The position numbers were made by a program, and so were the translations under genes. This document shows positions 1-9,388 of a stretch of DNA of 64,000 nucleotides, piece by piece. Below the pieces are notes generated by a model that worked only from the letters and a program-made list of their open reading frames with translations, ran no database searches and was not told the origin of the DNA. Positions within the stretch are counted from its first letter, which is position 1; the number at the start of each line of letters is the position of its first letter. This DNA is from Weeksellaceae bacterium. Lineage in GTDB: Bacteria; Bacteroidota; Bacteroidia; Flavobacteriales; Weeksellaceae. The DNA lies in the NCBI GenBank assembly GCA_022013695.1, contig JAKLPS010000004.1, positions 91,459 through 155,458 on the forward strand, read 5' to 3'.

Positions 1-62
1 ATCTGATTTCAATCCAAGTGGATAAAACTGGAAAAATCATTGATATAACAATGGAAAGTTAA
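1..62 (+). CDS. C-terminal end of an unidentified protein (partial)
   Basis: An open frame enters from the left edge (first full codon at position 3) and ends at TAA 60-62, giving 19 residues that finish in DITMES. A hairpin terminator follows directly, which supports a real gene end. Too little protein is visible to name a family, and no function is proposed. Confidence 0.5.
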   Translation, partial: LISIQVDKTGKIIDITMES

Positions 63-71
63 TTTTAAAAT

Positions 72-107
72 AAAACCCTCGAACAATGATTCCGAGGTTT
101 ATTTTTA
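72..107 (+). terminator. Rho-independent terminator after the left-edge gene
   Basis: The arms AAACC(C)TCG and CGAGGTTT pair with one bulged C around a loop of about 10 nt and are followed by ATTTTTAT. It sits 10 bp after the stop of the partial gene at the left edge. Confidence 0.7.
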
Positions 108-132
108 TGACTATGGTTGACTTTACACTTAA

Positions 133-218
133 CGCCGCAGCCCGACTTGAGTGAAGCTCTTTTTCTTATTTCAAGAAAAAAGCGGGAACGGAAGGCGGAT
201 TAAGCTGCCCAAATAATT
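133..218. repeat. Dispersed intergenic repeat, copy A
   Basis: This noncoding stretch shares its two ends with a second copy at about 40143-40287. Both carry CGCAGCCC near one end, and the last 25 bases (193-217, AGGCG...AAATAAT) match the other copy at 23 of 25 positions. The middles differ. An internal hairpin (CTTTTTCTT with AAGAAAAAAG, about 158-181) may add termination. The pattern suggests a degenerate REP-like family; no coding frame is visible in it. Confidence 0.55.
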
Positions 219-222
219 ATAA

Positions 223-483
223 TTACTTACTCAACAACAAAGAAACCCACTCTTCTCTCTGAATCTTCTTCTCGAGCTTCAGATTTTGTTCCGTGCAGAC
301 TTCCAGAATATCGTCCACATCGAAGAAGCAAAGTCCGGACAACAGTAGTTTTCCGCCGTCTTCCAAAACGGAAAAGTAAGTTGGGATGTCAGAAATCAAA
401 ATATTTCTGTTGATGTTTGCCAAGATGATTTCGAATTTTTCTTTGCCACGTCTCACCCATTTGCGAACTATCGCCGAATCCAA
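223..483 (-). pseudogene. prmA: Truncated 3' remnant of ribosomal protein L11 methyltransferase
   Basis: The 86-codon frame (TTG start at 483) has, from about residue 13, the C-terminal part of PrmA: the IILANINRN catalytic-loop segment, then the GGKLLLSG strand and the EEWVSLLL ending typical of the family. PrmA normally has about 275 residues and methylates ribosomal protein L11 with S-adenosylmethionine. The N-terminal domain and SAM-binding motif I are absent. The first 12 residues do not resemble PrmA, and an in-frame stop lies a few codons further upstream, so the break is near position 447. An IS end lies about 140 bp upstream. A non-functional remnant is much more likely than a gene; an intact copy may exist elsewhere. 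Confidence 0.75.
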
Positions 484-588
484 GCCAAATTCTTGTGATT
501 CCTATTTTATTGTGAGATGATAATCAAGAATCTTATCTCCACATCTCTTCTTAAATTTTAAACTATATTTTGATTGTCCCCTAAAAAA

Positions 589-626
589 TGCCCCTAAAAA
601 GTGTCTAACTTTTTAGGGGCAGTCCA
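589..626 (-). mobile_element. Solitary IS terminal sequence (remnant)
   Basis: The complementary strand reads TGGACTGCCCCT then AAAAAGTTAGACAC then TTTTTAGGGGCA, matching with one difference the left end of the IS3-type element at the right edge of the window. The core is a 14-bp inverted repeat around a 5-nt loop. Transposase should lie on the low-coordinate side, but after about 9 further matching bases the sequence diverges and no transposase is present. A further TGTCCCCTAAAAA lies at 575-587. It looks like a leftover end after deletion or excision. Confidence 0.65.
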
Positions 627-656
627 AGGCGGTTTTGTTTCTTATAAAAACTACTT

Positions 657-1517
657 TTAATTTTTAATAAGTTTGATGGTCATCAATTTTTCGCCATTGA
701 CGGTTGGTGTCAAAATGTAGATTCCTGAACTCCAAGTTTGGGTTGGGATTGCCAATTCACCATTGGCAGTTTTAGTAGTGGACTGTTGATACGAGTACAC
801 CTTCTTGCCGTCCATAGAGTAAATATCAAATTTTACATCCTTTGCGGCAGTGTTCAGTTTAAGCTTCAATGCTTCTTTGATTGGGTTTTGCAAAACCGTA
901 AGCGCCGGCGTGCTGATGATGGAGGTGTTAACGCCTAAGAATGTCCCCTCATCAAAGACCACTTGCCAGTTATTTAAAGTTCCAGTGTCTCCTACTGCTG
1001 CATCAATCAATTTAAGAGACCAATCTCCATTTACGGCCAGACCTGTAAACATTGTAGTCAAATTAGCAGCTGTATAGGCTGTTGGATTAGTAATGGCAAG
1101 AGCCGTGGGCAGATAAGTTCCGGCCGGCACATTTGCATTGGTACCAATTCCAGTAACGCTGATAGTTGATGTAGCAGCAGAATTAAAGCCAATGGTGACA
1201 CCTGCCCCAAAATTAGCACTGGATCCTATACCGGCAGCCGTTGTACTTCCTAATCTTTTGATCAAAGCTATTGCGCCTGTAGTAGCGCCGCCAGGAACCA
1301 CCAAACCGACGATGACATCGCCACACCAAGTGTGTGTAAGATCCATCTTAATCGTAACTTTCGAAGGGTCATTGATTGTCTTTACCAAGCTAACGGGGAT
1401 GGTAGTTGTAACGCCTGCAGGCGTATTGTCGGGAATAGCAGTCGAACCTGTACTGCTATAAGTTTGAGCGCCTAAAGCACTGGATAACAAAATTGAAAAA
1501 AATAGATTTTTGTTCAT
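657..1517 (-). CDS. Secreted P-domain protein with T9SS C-terminal sorting domain
   Basis: The 286-residue protein begins with a Sec signal peptide (about residues 1-17, ending SSALGAQ). Residues about 35-192 form a proprotein-convertase P (P/Homo B) domain: the DLTHTWCGD strand, a VVPGG turn, and the closing NGDWSLKLID and LNNWQVVFDE segments. The last 80 residues or so match a type A T9SS sorting domain (IYSMDGKKV, WSSGIYIL, KLIKN end). P domains usually accompany a peptidase, but none is present here, so this is a P-domain-only exported protein. It would be moved across the outer membrane by the T9SS, of which PorQ is encoded near 52 kb. Substrate or partner is unknown. Confidence 0.85.
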   Translation of the reverse strand: MNKNLFFSILLSSALGAQTYSSTGSTAIPDNTPAGVTTTIPVSLVKTINDPSKVTIKMDLTHTWCGDVIVGLVVPGGATTGAIALIKRLGSTTAAGIGSSANFGAGVTIGFNSAATSTISVTGIGTNANVPAGTYLPTALAITNPTAYTAANLTTMFTGLAVNGDWSLKLIDAAVGDTGTLNNWQVVFDEGTFLGVNTSIISTPALTVLQNPIKEALKLKLNTAAKDVKFDIYSMDGKKVYSYQQSTTKTANGELAIPTQTWSSGIYILTPTVNGEKLMTIKLIKN

Positions 1518-1784
1518 AATATATATTTTAAAAAGTTAATGCTCAAATATATAAAATTTAATTTAAAAATAACGATTTATTTAACACATGTTAACAAATA
1601 ATTAATATGAAGTATACTATTCAGATATTATATATTTAAGAATAATGCAAAAAATTTAGAATTAACACATATAATTATCCAAAAAGTTTGACGTTTATAT
1701 TATCCGGATTATATTCACTCACAACTTTTGAGCAAAACAATTGCAGAAGTGCTGCCCGTAGTTTCTTAAAATACGATATAAAAA

Positions 1785-2858
1785 CTACTTATTTTTATAG
1801 TGTATTAATGACAGTTGCTTAAGTATTGCTGAGCTTTGCTCTGGCGTGATGTCGCGCTGCGGCTCTGCAAGCATTTCGTAGCCCACCATAAATTTTTTCA
1901 CTTCGGCGTTGCGCAATAGAGGCGGATAGAAATGCATATGAAAATGCCATTCGTGATGCGCTTTTCCGTCTGTGGGCGACTGGTGAATGCCCGCAGAATA
2001 TGGAAAAGAGGTTTCAAAAAGATTATCGTATTTGGTTGTCAAATCCTTCATGATCGATGCGAGAGAAATCTTTTCGGATTCTGAAAACTGAAGAATATTT
2101 TCGGCTTTTCTCTTGCTGATAATCATCGTCTCGTACGGCCAAACTGCCCAAAACGGCACCAGCGCAACAAAATCCATATTTTCCAGAACTACTCGTTCTT
2201 GGCTTTCCAATTCCACCTCAAGATAATCTTCTAAAAGCGTCTTTTTGTTTTTTTTGTAATAGTGCTGCAGATTTTCCTGAGTTCTCAAAACCTGCGAAGG
2301 AATCGACGACTGAGCCCAAATCTGCCCGTGTGGATGAGGATTGCTACAACCCATTACACTTCCTTTGTTTTCGAATATCTGAACATGATTGATGTATTCT
2401 TCCGCTCCTAATTCTTGATATTCGCTTTGCCAAACGTCCACCAGCTTTTTAATATCGAGGACGTCCATTGCCGGCAAAGTAAGGCTGTGATTTTCCGAAA
2501 AACAAATGACTCGGTTGATCCCTCGTTCTGGTTTTAAATATAAAAAATCCGAATTTGCTTCCTCAATCTCAACATCGTCTTTCATCAAAGAGCCAAAATC
2601 GTTATCAAAAACATAGACGCCCTTGTAATCGGGATTTCGATCACCATTCGCTCGCAGATTTCCGGAACATAAGTAGCAAGTCGGGTCATAAGTCGGTCGA
2701 CTGTCTTCGGCCACTTTCTCGGTCTGCCCTTGCCACGGGCGCTTGGCCCTCTGCGGAGACACCAAGAGCCACTCGCCCAGCAACGGATTGTACCTTCTAT
2801 GAGGATGTTTTGTCGGGTTAAATGCGCATTTCATTTTCTCTAAATTCTTTGATTCCAT
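1785..2858 (-). CDS. galT: Galactose-1-phosphate uridylyltransferase
   Basis: GalT transfers UMP between UDP-glucose and galactose 1-phosphate in the Leloir pathway. The 357-residue protein has the zinc Cys pair C61/C64 (CYLCSG) and the HPH active site at 175-177 followed by GQIWAQ; H177 is the expected nucleophile. A later H-rich segment (HHEWHFHMHFYPP) completes the fold. It overlaps the end of galK: by 41 bp with the start at 2858, or 17 bp if the Met at 2834 (MKCAFNP) is used. The second start looks at least as good. galK and galT are clearly co-transcribed and translationally coupled. Confidence 0.95.
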   Translation of the reverse strand: MESKNLEKMKCAFNPTKHPHRRYNPLLGEWLLVSPQRAKRPWQGQTEKVAEDSRPTYDPTCYLCSGNLRANGDRNPDYKGVYVFDNDFGSLMKDDVEIEEANSDFLYLKPERGINRVICFSENHSLTLPAMDVLDIKKLVDVWQSEYQELGAEEYINHVQIFENKGSVMGCSNPHPHGQIWAQSSIPSQVLRTQENLQHYYKKNKKTLLEDYLEVELESQERVVLENMDFVALVPFWAVWPYETMIISKRKAENILQFSESEKISLASIMKDLTTKYDNLFETSFPYSAGIHQSPTDGKAHHEWHFHMHFYPPLLRNAEVKKFMVGYEMLAEPQRDITPEQSSAILKQLSLIHYKNK

Positions 2859-4017
2859 CAGAAATTTTCACCTTGTATATTTTCATTTGGATATCAAAAT
2901 TGGACTTGTATATTTCGCTCATCTTTTCCGCCACTGCATCTACGTTTTCAGTTTTAATTAGATTGATACTGCATCCGCCAAATCCGCCACCCATCATTCT
3001 GGCTCCTAAAACGCCTTCTAACTTTATTGTTTCGGCCACGAGAAAATCAAGCTCCTCGCAGCTGACTTCAAATTCTTTGGACAAGCCAGAATGCGTATCC
3101 AAAAGAAGTTGACCCAAATACTCAACATTTCCTTCTGACAAAGCTTTTGCAGCATTTTTGACTCGTTCAATTTCCTTAAGAATATAAAGACAACGCTTGT
3201 ACGACCTCTCTCCCATTTCTGTCCGCACCTCATCCAGCATTGGAACTGTGAAGTCTCTGAATTTCTTTGTTTCTGGAAATCTTTTCCAAAGTACTTTTTT
3301 CCCCGTATCCACGTCTTTTCTTCTATCATTATAGCCAGACGTGAGGTGCGTGTGCTTCACACAACTGTCGAACAAAACCAAATCGTAGCCATCCAAATTG
3401 GCCTCGAAATATTGATGTTCCAGAGAATGGCAGTCCAGCATTATTACTTGATGCTCCTTTCCGAACACCGAAGCAAACTGGTCCATAATGCCGCACATCA
3501 CCCCAACAAATGTGTGCTCGGATTGCTGACCAATGAGTGCGAGATCCTCTTTGGACAATTTTAGATTGAAAATTTCATTGAGAATGTACGCGAATCCGCA
3601 TTCCAACGCTGCCGAGGATGACAAACCAGCACCCATCGGAATGGTGCTGCTAAAAGCAATTTGCAAGCCTCCGATCTGCTTCCCTCTTTCCTGAACAGCA
3701 TTGAAAACACCTAGCAAATAATTGACCCACAACTGCGAAACGGGCGTTTGCTTCCGAGTAACATCAAAGTTGAAGGACTCATTAAAGTCTATCGCAAAAA
3801 AACTGCAGGTTTCGGAATCCTCCAGCTTTTTTACAGCAAAGCAGATGTACTTGTCAATAGCTGCGGGAAGTACGAATCCATCGCTGTAATCCACGTGTTC
3901 TCCTATAATATTGATTCGTCCCGGAGCCAGAAATAAATGGTCCGCTTCTGATTGAAAGGCTGACTGAAAAGCCTCTTTTGTGTGATTGATTAATTGGTCA
4001 AGCATTGGTGGTTGCAA
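2818..4017 (-). CDS. galK: Galactokinase
   Basis: GalK phosphorylates galactose to galactose 1-phosphate, the substrate of the downstream GalT. The 399-residue GHMP kinase shows the galactokinase signature GRINIIGEHVDYS at 33-45, the phosphate-binding loop PMGAGLSSSAALECG at about 127-141, and the C-terminal MMGGGFGGCS motif. Length is normal for the family. An internal Met at residue 5 is an alternative start. No epimerase, sugar transporter or regulator is adjacent, so galE and uptake genes must lie elsewhere. Confidence 0.95.
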   Translation of the reverse strand: MQPPMLDQLINHTKEAFQSAFQSEADHLFLAPGRINIIGEHVDYSDGFVLPAAIDKYICFAVKKLEDSETCSFFAIDFNESFNFDVTRKQTPVSQLWVNYLLGVFNAVQERGKQIGGLQIAFSSTIPMGAGLSSSAALECGFAYILNEIFNLKLSKEDLALIGQQSEHTFVGVMCGIMDQFASVFGKEHQVIMLDCHSLEHQYFEANLDGYDLVLFDSCVKHTHLTSGYNDRRKDVDTGKKVLWKRFPETKKFRDFTVPMLDEVRTEMGERSYKRCLYILKEIERVKNAAKALSEGNVEYLGQLLLDTHSGLSKEFEVSCEELDFLVAETIKLEGVLGARMMGGGFGGCSINLIKTENVDAVAEKMSEIYKSNFDIQMKIYKVKISDGIKEFRENEMRI

Positions 4018-4030
4018 TTTATGATTTTTT

Positions 4031-4189
4031 TTGAGAGATGTGTCATCGAAAGTTTTTACCGCACGACAGTCGAAAAAGAATTTTGATTCTATCTCAGTTC
4101 TACAGATTTACAAGCTGCATCTTTCCGACTTTAAAACTAAAAAAATCCTGACGGAAGAAGACTTTAAAATTTATCTGAATTTGGATTAA
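4031..4189 (+). other. Short open frame between typA and galK, possible gene remnant
   Basis: A 52-codon frame runs from a TTG at 4031 (GTG at 4040 is another possible start) to TAA at 4187-4189, on the strand opposite both neighbours and overlapping the last codon of typA. Its C-terminal half has protein-like composition (KLHLSDFKTKKILTEEDFK). There is no ATG, no clear promoter and no recognised family. It may be the tail of a lost gene or chance. Confidence 0.25.
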
Positions 4190-5991
4190 GATTTGGCGCC
4201 TCTTTCCACTCTTTTTCTTTCTTCTTCGGACAGGGTTTTCTTTCTCATACGGATGAAGTTTGGCGTTACCTCGATGGCTTCATCAGCTTGGATATATTCC
4301 ATACATTCTTCCAGAGAAAATAAGATTTTGGGCGCCACGCCGGTGTCTTTATCCTTTCCCGAGGCGCGCATATTGTTCAGCTGTTTTGCTTCCACAATAT
4401 TCACCACCAGATCTCCCGGCTTATTTTGCTCGCCAATGATCATTCCGGCATAGATTTCCTCGCCCGGATCCACAAAAAACTTACCTCTATCTTGCAATTT
4501 CGCGATAGAATATTCAGTTGCAGGACCTTGCGTTTTGCTTATCAACACGCCATTTCCCCGTCCGGGAATAGCGCCTTTGAAAGGTTTATATTCTGTGAAT
4601 CGATGTGCCATAATGGCTTCGCCAGCGGTGGCAGTCAACATCTGAGAACGCAACCCAATCAAACCTCTGGATGGCATCTCGAACTCCAAATGCTGCATCT
4701 CGCCTTTGGTTTCCATAATGTGAAGATCGCCTTTTCTTTGCGTTGCCAAGTCGATGACACGGGAAGCATATTCCTCCGGCACGTCCACCACCAAAGATTC
4801 GTACGGTTCACATTTTTCTCCTTCGATTTCTCTAAGGATTACCTGTGGCTGGCCGATCGTCATTTCATAACCTTCTCTCCTCATCGTTTCTATCAAAACG
4901 GACAAGTGAAGAATTCCTCGACCAAAAACCAAGAATGTATTGGCATCTTCGGTTTGTTCAACTCTTAATGCGAGGTTTTTCTCTAATTCTTTAGTCAATC
5001 TTTCTTTCAGGTGATTAGACGTTACATATTTTCCATCTTTCCCAAAGAACGGCGAATTGTTGATAGAGAAGGTCATATTAAGAGTCGGCTCATCGATAGA
5101 TGTTCTCGGCAACGGTTCCGGATTTTCCAGATCTACGAATGAATCTCCAATTTGAAACGCGTCAAAACCTACGACTGCGCAGATGTCTCCAGCTTTCACT
5201 TCGGATACTTTTTTCTTGCCAAGGCCTTCAAAAACATAAAGCTCTTTCACTTTGCCCTTCAAAATTTTTCCGTCGGCCTGCGCCAGTCCGATCCATTGCG
5301 ATTCTTTGATCTCTCCACGGATGACTTTTCCGATTGCAATTCTCCCTAAGAATGAAGAATAATCGAGCGAAACAATCTGCATTTGCAAATTCCCTTCCTC
5401 TACTTTCGGTTCGGGCACGTATTGCAAAATCCCGTCTAATAATGGGAAAATATTATCTGTTTGTTCTAAAGATGTGTTGAACCAGCCTTGCTTAGATGAT
5501 CCATAGAACGTTGGGAAATCCAATTGCTCCTCGGTGGCATCTAGGTTGAAGAAAAGATCAAAAACCTGATCGTGAACTTCGTCTGGACGGCAGTTGGGCT
5601 TATCGACTTTGTTGATAACCACCAAAGGTCTCAATCCCAATTCCAAAGCTTTCTGAAGTACGAATCTGGTCTGTGGCATCGGGCCTTCGAAGGCATCTAC
5701 CAGCAAAACGACACCGTCAGCCATTTTCAAAACACGTTCTACTTCTCCACCAAAATCCGCGTGACCCGGCGTATCGATGACGTTGATTTTAACATCCTTG
5801 TAGGTAACCGATATATTTTTTGACAAAATCGTAATACCTCGTTCTCTTTCGAGATCGTTGTTATCCATTATCAAATCGCCAGTTTCCTGATTGTCTCGGA
5901 AGATGTTGGTGGCGTGGATAATTTTGTCCACCAAAGTGGTTTTTCCGTGGTCAACGTGTGCGATAATCGCTATATTTCTAATGTTCTGCAT
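4186..5991 (-). CDS. typA: Ribosome-associated translational GTPase TypA/BipA
   Basis: TypA is an EF-G-like GTPase that binds the ribosome and supports 50S assembly and stress adaptation. The 601-residue protein has G1 AHVDHGKTT at 11-19, the switch segment ERERGITI, G3 DTPGHADF, G4 NKVDKP, then domains II, III, V and the BipA-specific C-terminal domain (TVEDxx-like ends with [14 protein letters not shown]). Length matches the family. It is preceded by a good -7 box at 6010-6017. The 168-bp gap to galK suggests separate transcription. Confidence 0.97.
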   Translation of the reverse strand: MQNIRNIAIIAHVDHGKTTLVDKIIHATNIFRDNQETGDLIMDNNDLERERGITILSKNISVTYKDVKINVIDTPGHADFGGEVERVLKMADGVVLLVDAFEGPMPQTRFVLQKALELGLRPLVVINKVDKPNCRPDEVHDQVFDLFFNLDATEEQLDFPTFYGSSKQGWFNTSLEQTDNIFPLLDGILQYVPEPKVEEGNLQMQIVSLDYSSFLGRIAIGKVIRGEIKESQWIGLAQADGKILKGKVKELYVFEGLGKKKVSEVKAGDICAVVGFDAFQIGDSFVDLENPEPLPRTSIDEPTLNMTFSINNSPFFGKDGKYVTSNHLKERLTKELEKNLALRVEQTEDANTFLVFGRGILHLSVLIETMRREGYEMTIGQPQVILREIEGEKCEPYESLVVDVPEEYASRVIDLATQRKGDLHIMETKGEMQHLEFEMPSRGLIGLRSQMLTATAGEAIMAHRFTEYKPFKGAIPGRGNGVLISKTQGPATEYSIAKLQDRGKFFVDPGEEIYAGMIIGEQNKPGDLVVNIVEAKQLNNMRASGKDKDTGVAPKILFSLEECMEYIQADEAIEVTPNFIRMRKKTLSEEERKRVERGAKS

Positions 5992-6009
5992 CTCTCTTTT
6001 TTACGCGTG

Positions 6010-6017
6010 CAAATGTA
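6010..6017 (-). promoter_or_regulatory. -7 promoter box of typA
   Basis: The minus strand reads TACATTTG, a full match to the Bacteroidetes -7 consensus TAnnTTTG, 18 bp before the typA start codon. No clear -33 TTTG was found at the usual spacing. Confidence 0.5.
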
Positions 6018-6114
6018 GTGAAATTTTGCGGTAAGACGAGCGCGATTTAATTATTTTTAAAAATATCGGCAAATAATTAACATCCTTTTAAAATTTTGTT
6101 AATCAACGACTTAC

Positions 6115-7299
6115 TCAAGTGCTTCGCAGAATCTCTTTTCCCTTGATGCTTTGCGTAAAAATCAAATATTGGTTCCCGCCGTCGTTCAGCTTGTATTTTT
6201 TCTTGATTTCGTCGGGTTTCAGAGGATAATTTTTGGAAATTATATTGTACTTTGATCCTTTTTTCAAATCCTTTGCCTGTATTTTTTCGATTGATAAAAT
6301 CCTTCCCGGAAAATCTTCCATTTTTTGCTCAGATGTATAAATATGTGTGTTTGGATGCAGCTTTTTCAATCCGAATTGTTGCGAAATGAGATTAAAAGCG
6401 CCCGCTTTTAGGATCGAATTATTGGGAATATAGAGGAAAGCCAGACTTCCAGAGAATTCTGATTTTGCATCTTTTTCGTCATTAAGATTAAAAGAAAATT
6501 CCGGCTCGCCTGATTCCAGATTCACGCAAGTGATCTTAATATCGTGTTTGCTACGGCTTGCTCCCTTACTTTCTATTATTAAAACCAACTCTTTCACCTG
6601 ATTTCTGACTGCAATAATCTGGATTTCGGTAATATCTTGCAGCGCCGCAATCAAATAGCTAATATCAACCAACGGCGACAATTTGACCATAATTTTTGAC
6701 GAGACCGCCCGGAGTTTTTCCTCAATTTCCAGAAGATTGGGTGAAAGATCTTCGAGCAGAAATTTCTTTTTATTATTCAGATCTCTTCTTGCCGGATCTA
6801 GGTAAACGACATCAAAACTCATTTTTTTGTCTGCCTTAGAGAGCAACTGATTTTCAAGAAATTCTTCGAGGTTTTGATTGATGAACCTTGCTTTTCTATT
6901 CAAAATTTTCCAATTGTGCGCTACTATTTGGATCAGTTCGGGGTTTTGCTCTACCAGTGTTACATTTTCAAAATTCTGAGACAAAAAATAAGCGTCAATT
7001 CCGAAACCGCAGGTCAAATCGAGGAAGGATTGTCCATTCAGGCCTTTGGCTTTGTAGGCCGCTGTTGATTCTGACGAAGTCTGTTCTATATTGATGTTTG
7101 GCGGAAAAATAATATTTTGTTTTAAGAGAAATGGGAACTTTCGCTGCGCCGTCTTTTTACCTTTAATTTGCTGAACGATTTCCTGAATGGAAACGTCTGG
7201 AAATGGAGATTTTTTCAGTAATAATTGTTGTATATCGCCGTCAATGTGATCGTCTATAAACCTTTGAACTTGTGGTGACAGCCAATTTACAAACGCCAT
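6115..7299 (-). CDS. Class I SAM-dependent methyltransferase with THUMP-like domain
   Basis: The 394-residue protein has a Rossmann methyltransferase core: motif I DLTCGFGID at 94-102, an acidic motif II (VEQNPE near 116-121) and the post-I segment VVYLDPARRD at 164-173. The C-terminal part fits the THUMP-like domain found in this flavobacterial family. By analogy it may act on RNA or on a ribosomal substrate, but the substrate is not known. It ends 123 bp upstream of typA and lies 3 bp after the DUF1801 gene, with which it is probably co-transcribed. Confidence 0.85.
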   Translation of the reverse strand: MAFVNWLSPQVQRFIDDHIDGDIQQLLLKKSPFPDVSIQEIVQQIKGKKTAQRKFPFLLKQNIIFPPNINIEQTSSESTAAYKAKGLNGQSFLDLTCGFGIDAYFLSQNFENVTLVEQNPELIQIVAHNWKILNRKARFINQNLEEFLENQLLSKADKKMSFDVVYLDPARRDLNNKKKFLLEDLSPNLLEIEEKLRAVSSKIMVKLSPLVDISYLIAALQDITEIQIIAVRNQVKELVLIIESKGASRSKHDIKITCVNLESGEPEFSFNLNDEKDAKSEFSGSLAFLYIPNNSILKAGAFNLISQQFGLKKLHPNTHIYTSEQKMEDFPGRILSIEKIQAKDLKKGSKYNIISKNYPLKPDEIKKKYKLNDGGNQYLIFTQSIKGKEILRST

Positions 7300-7302
7300 T
7301 GA

Positions 7303-7716
7303 TCAGTTAAAATTTCTGATTTTTGAAATGGTCGAATGGATCAATTTTCTTAGAATATCAAAATTAATATCTTCATTTTTTTTGACATAGATGCAAGCTT
7401 TGGCCATTTTGAATTTGCCCAATTCTTTTAGCAAATCCGCTTTATCGTCGCTATCGGGATAGAGGTATAGAGAAATTTGAGCAACTCTACTGGAAAGTGC
7501 CACAAGAGGCGCATCGCCTTCGTGTCCGCTGGCATATTTGTAATGATAACTGCCAAATCCAACAATAGCCGTTCCCCACATTTTGGCCGGGAAATCCGAC
7601 GTTTCTCCGAAAATTTTTACCAGTTCCTTGATATCATTTCTGCGTTTTTCATCAGAAATCTGGTTGATGTAATCTTCGACGGACAGGTCCGTTTCTGTGG
7701 TTTTATTTTTTGCCAT
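7303..7716 (-). CDS. DUF1801 (YdhG-like) domain protein
   Basis: The 137-residue protein matches the DUF1801 fold: an N-terminal helix pair (SVEDYINQISDEKRRNDIKE), the WGTAIVGFGSYHYKY strand segment, and LGKFKMAKACIYVKK before a final helix. No signal peptide or membrane segment is present, so it is cytoplasmic. The family has no established biochemical role. It is the first gene of a tight pair with the methyltransferase 3 bp downstream. Confidence 0.85.
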   Translation of the reverse strand: MAKNKTTETDLSVEDYINQISDEKRRNDIKELVKIFGETSDFPAKMWGTAIVGFGSYHYKYASGHEGDAPLVALSSRVAQISLYLYPDSDDKADLLKELGKFKMAKACIYVKKNEDINFDILRKLIHSTISKIRNFN

Positions 7717-7942
7717 AAGGTTCGTGAATGATGAATGATAATCGATAATATGAGAAAGTGTTTGAAATATAAAAGTCTTAAAATCAGTAATGTATTTTAA
7801 AAGTAAAATTAATTATTCACAATGCTCAAGATGTAAAGTTCGGAAATATCTCTGGGTTTTGTAACATTTTTTCCGCTTCGGAATAAACATTAATACTATT
7901 TCTTTTGTTTCGCTGCTTCGTAGCTATTCTTTTTCATCAATT

Positions 7943-9340
7943 CTACACCGATTTCATATTGTCGCCATCTCGGAAATTAAGTCTGCGGAAGACGAAAGCG
8001 GACAGAATTGTCAGAAAACCAACGATCAGAAATGTATAACGAAAAGCATTATGAATTTGATTTTTGATCAAAGAGGTATCGCCTTCAAACAGTTTTAAAA
8101 TAATCAATCCAAACGCAATTCCAAATCCAACCGCAAACTGCTGATTGACAGAAACAAATGAATTTCCGCTGCTGTGTTGGTAAGACCTGAGATCTGCGAT
8201 AGAAATCGTATTCATAGAGGTAAACTGAATCGAATTGAAAAATCCCAAAACCAAAAGAATAGGGACAAACCAATAAATGGAGCTGTGAACGCCCGGAATC
8301 GCCAAAACACAGATCACCAAACCGATTACGAAAGTGTTGAACATCAACGTTTGACGGTAACCAAATCTATGCAAAATTTTGATAACGGCTGACTTGCCAA
8401 ACATAGATGTGAGAGCCATCGGCGCCACAATCCAACCCGAGGTGAGGGCGGATTGTCCATAAGCAATCTGAATCATCAGGGGAACCAGAAGCGGAATGGA
8501 ACTGATTCCCAGTCTTGTTGCGAGATTTCCTAAAATCCCAACGCGAAAAGTACGCACCTGAAAAAGGTTGAGAGGAAAAATAGGATTGTTGTCGGTTTTT
8601 GCGTGTTGGTAATAGAAATACAGCATCAAAAAACCCAATACAAAAACCAAGAGAACCGGCGTAATATTCTGCGCGTTTCCCAGCAATTCCAAAGAAACGG
8701 AAAGAAGCAAAGAGGCCATCGCAAAGATCAGAAATCCCTTCAAATCGAAATCGATCACGGGCGATTTGTAATTGGGCATATATTTTAAACTCAAAATAAT
8801 CCCCAAAACGCCAATGGGAAGATTGATGAGAAAAATCCAGTGCCACGTCATATAATCGACAATGTATCCGCCAACAACGGGACCCATCACGGGGCCAATC
8901 AGGGCTGGAACTATTGCAAAATTCATCGCTTTCAGCAGTTCATTTTTGTTGAAGGCTTTGATTAAAGCTAATTTTCCCACCGGCGTCATCAGACTTCCGC
9001 CGACACCTTGCACAACTCTGGAAATCACCAACTGTGTCAAATCGTGTGACAATGAACAAAACAAGGATCCAAGGGAAAAAATTGCGATAGCAATGATGAA
9101 AATCTTCTTCGTCCCAAACTTGTCTGCCAAAAATCCACTAACTGGCATAAAGAGCGCCAATGTCAGAACATAGCTGATGATGGCATTCTGCATATTCAGT
9201 GGCGACTCGTGCAAATCTCGGGCTATGGATGGTAAAGAGGTGTTTAGAATCGTAGAATCCAGCATCTGCATAAAAATCGCCGTTCCTAAGATGAATGGAA
9301 GAAACCTTTTTACGGAATCTGTTGCTTGTATTTCGCTCAT
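7943..9340 (-). CDS. DHA2-family MFS multidrug efflux permease
   Basis: The 465-residue integral membrane protein begins with the DHA2 motif around QMLDSTILNTSLPSIARDL in helix 1, has the GFLADKFGTKKIF loop between helices 2 and 3, and the GPVMGPVVGGYIVDYMTWHW antiporter motif in helix 5. About 14 hydrophobic segments are expected for EmrB/QacA relatives. Such pumps exchange protons for drugs or other amphipathic compounds across the inner membrane. No periplasmic adaptor (EmrA) or outer-membrane factor lies beside it, so it may work alone. The upstream hairpin at 9363-9387 separates it from aguA. Confidence 0.9.
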   Translation of the reverse strand: MSEIQATDSVKRFLPFILGTAIFMQMLDSTILNTSLPSIARDLHESPLNMQNAIISYVLTLALFMPVSGFLADKFGTKKIFIIAIAIFSLGSLFCSLSHDLTQLVISRVVQGVGGSLMTPVGKLALIKAFNKNELLKAMNFAIVPALIGPVMGPVVGGYIVDYMTWHWIFLINLPIGVLGIILSLKYMPNYKSPVIDFDLKGFLIFAMASLLLSVSLELLGNAQNITPVLLVFVLGFLMLYFYYQHAKTDNNPIFPLNLFQVRTFRVGILGNLATRLGISSIPLLVPLMIQIAYGQSALTSGWIVAPMALTSMFGKSAVIKILHRFGYRQTLMFNTFVIGLVICVLAIPGVHSSIYWFVPILLVLGFFNSIQFTSMNTISIADLRSYQHSSGNSFVSVNQQFAVGFGIAFGLIILKLFEGDTSLIKNQIHNAFRYTFLIVGFLTILSAFVFRRLNFRDGDNMKSV

Positions 9341-9362
9341 TATTAAATTTACTGAATTAAAA

Positions 9363-9387
9363 ACATCTGCTGCAATGCAGATTACTA
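9363..9387 (-). terminator. Probable terminator after aguA
   Basis: ATCTGC and GCAGAT form a perfect 6-bp stem around TGCAAT, followed on the minus strand by GTTTTTAA. It lies just past the aguA stop and ahead of the efflux gene. Confidence 0.45.
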
Positions 9388-9388
9388 T

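Noticed and set aside
7870..7942. Short coding-like tail after the efflux gene on the minus strand (ending EAAKQKK)
   Set aside because: A stop lies only about 26 codons upstream in that frame, and the overlap with the end of the efflux gene leaves too little to support a gene.
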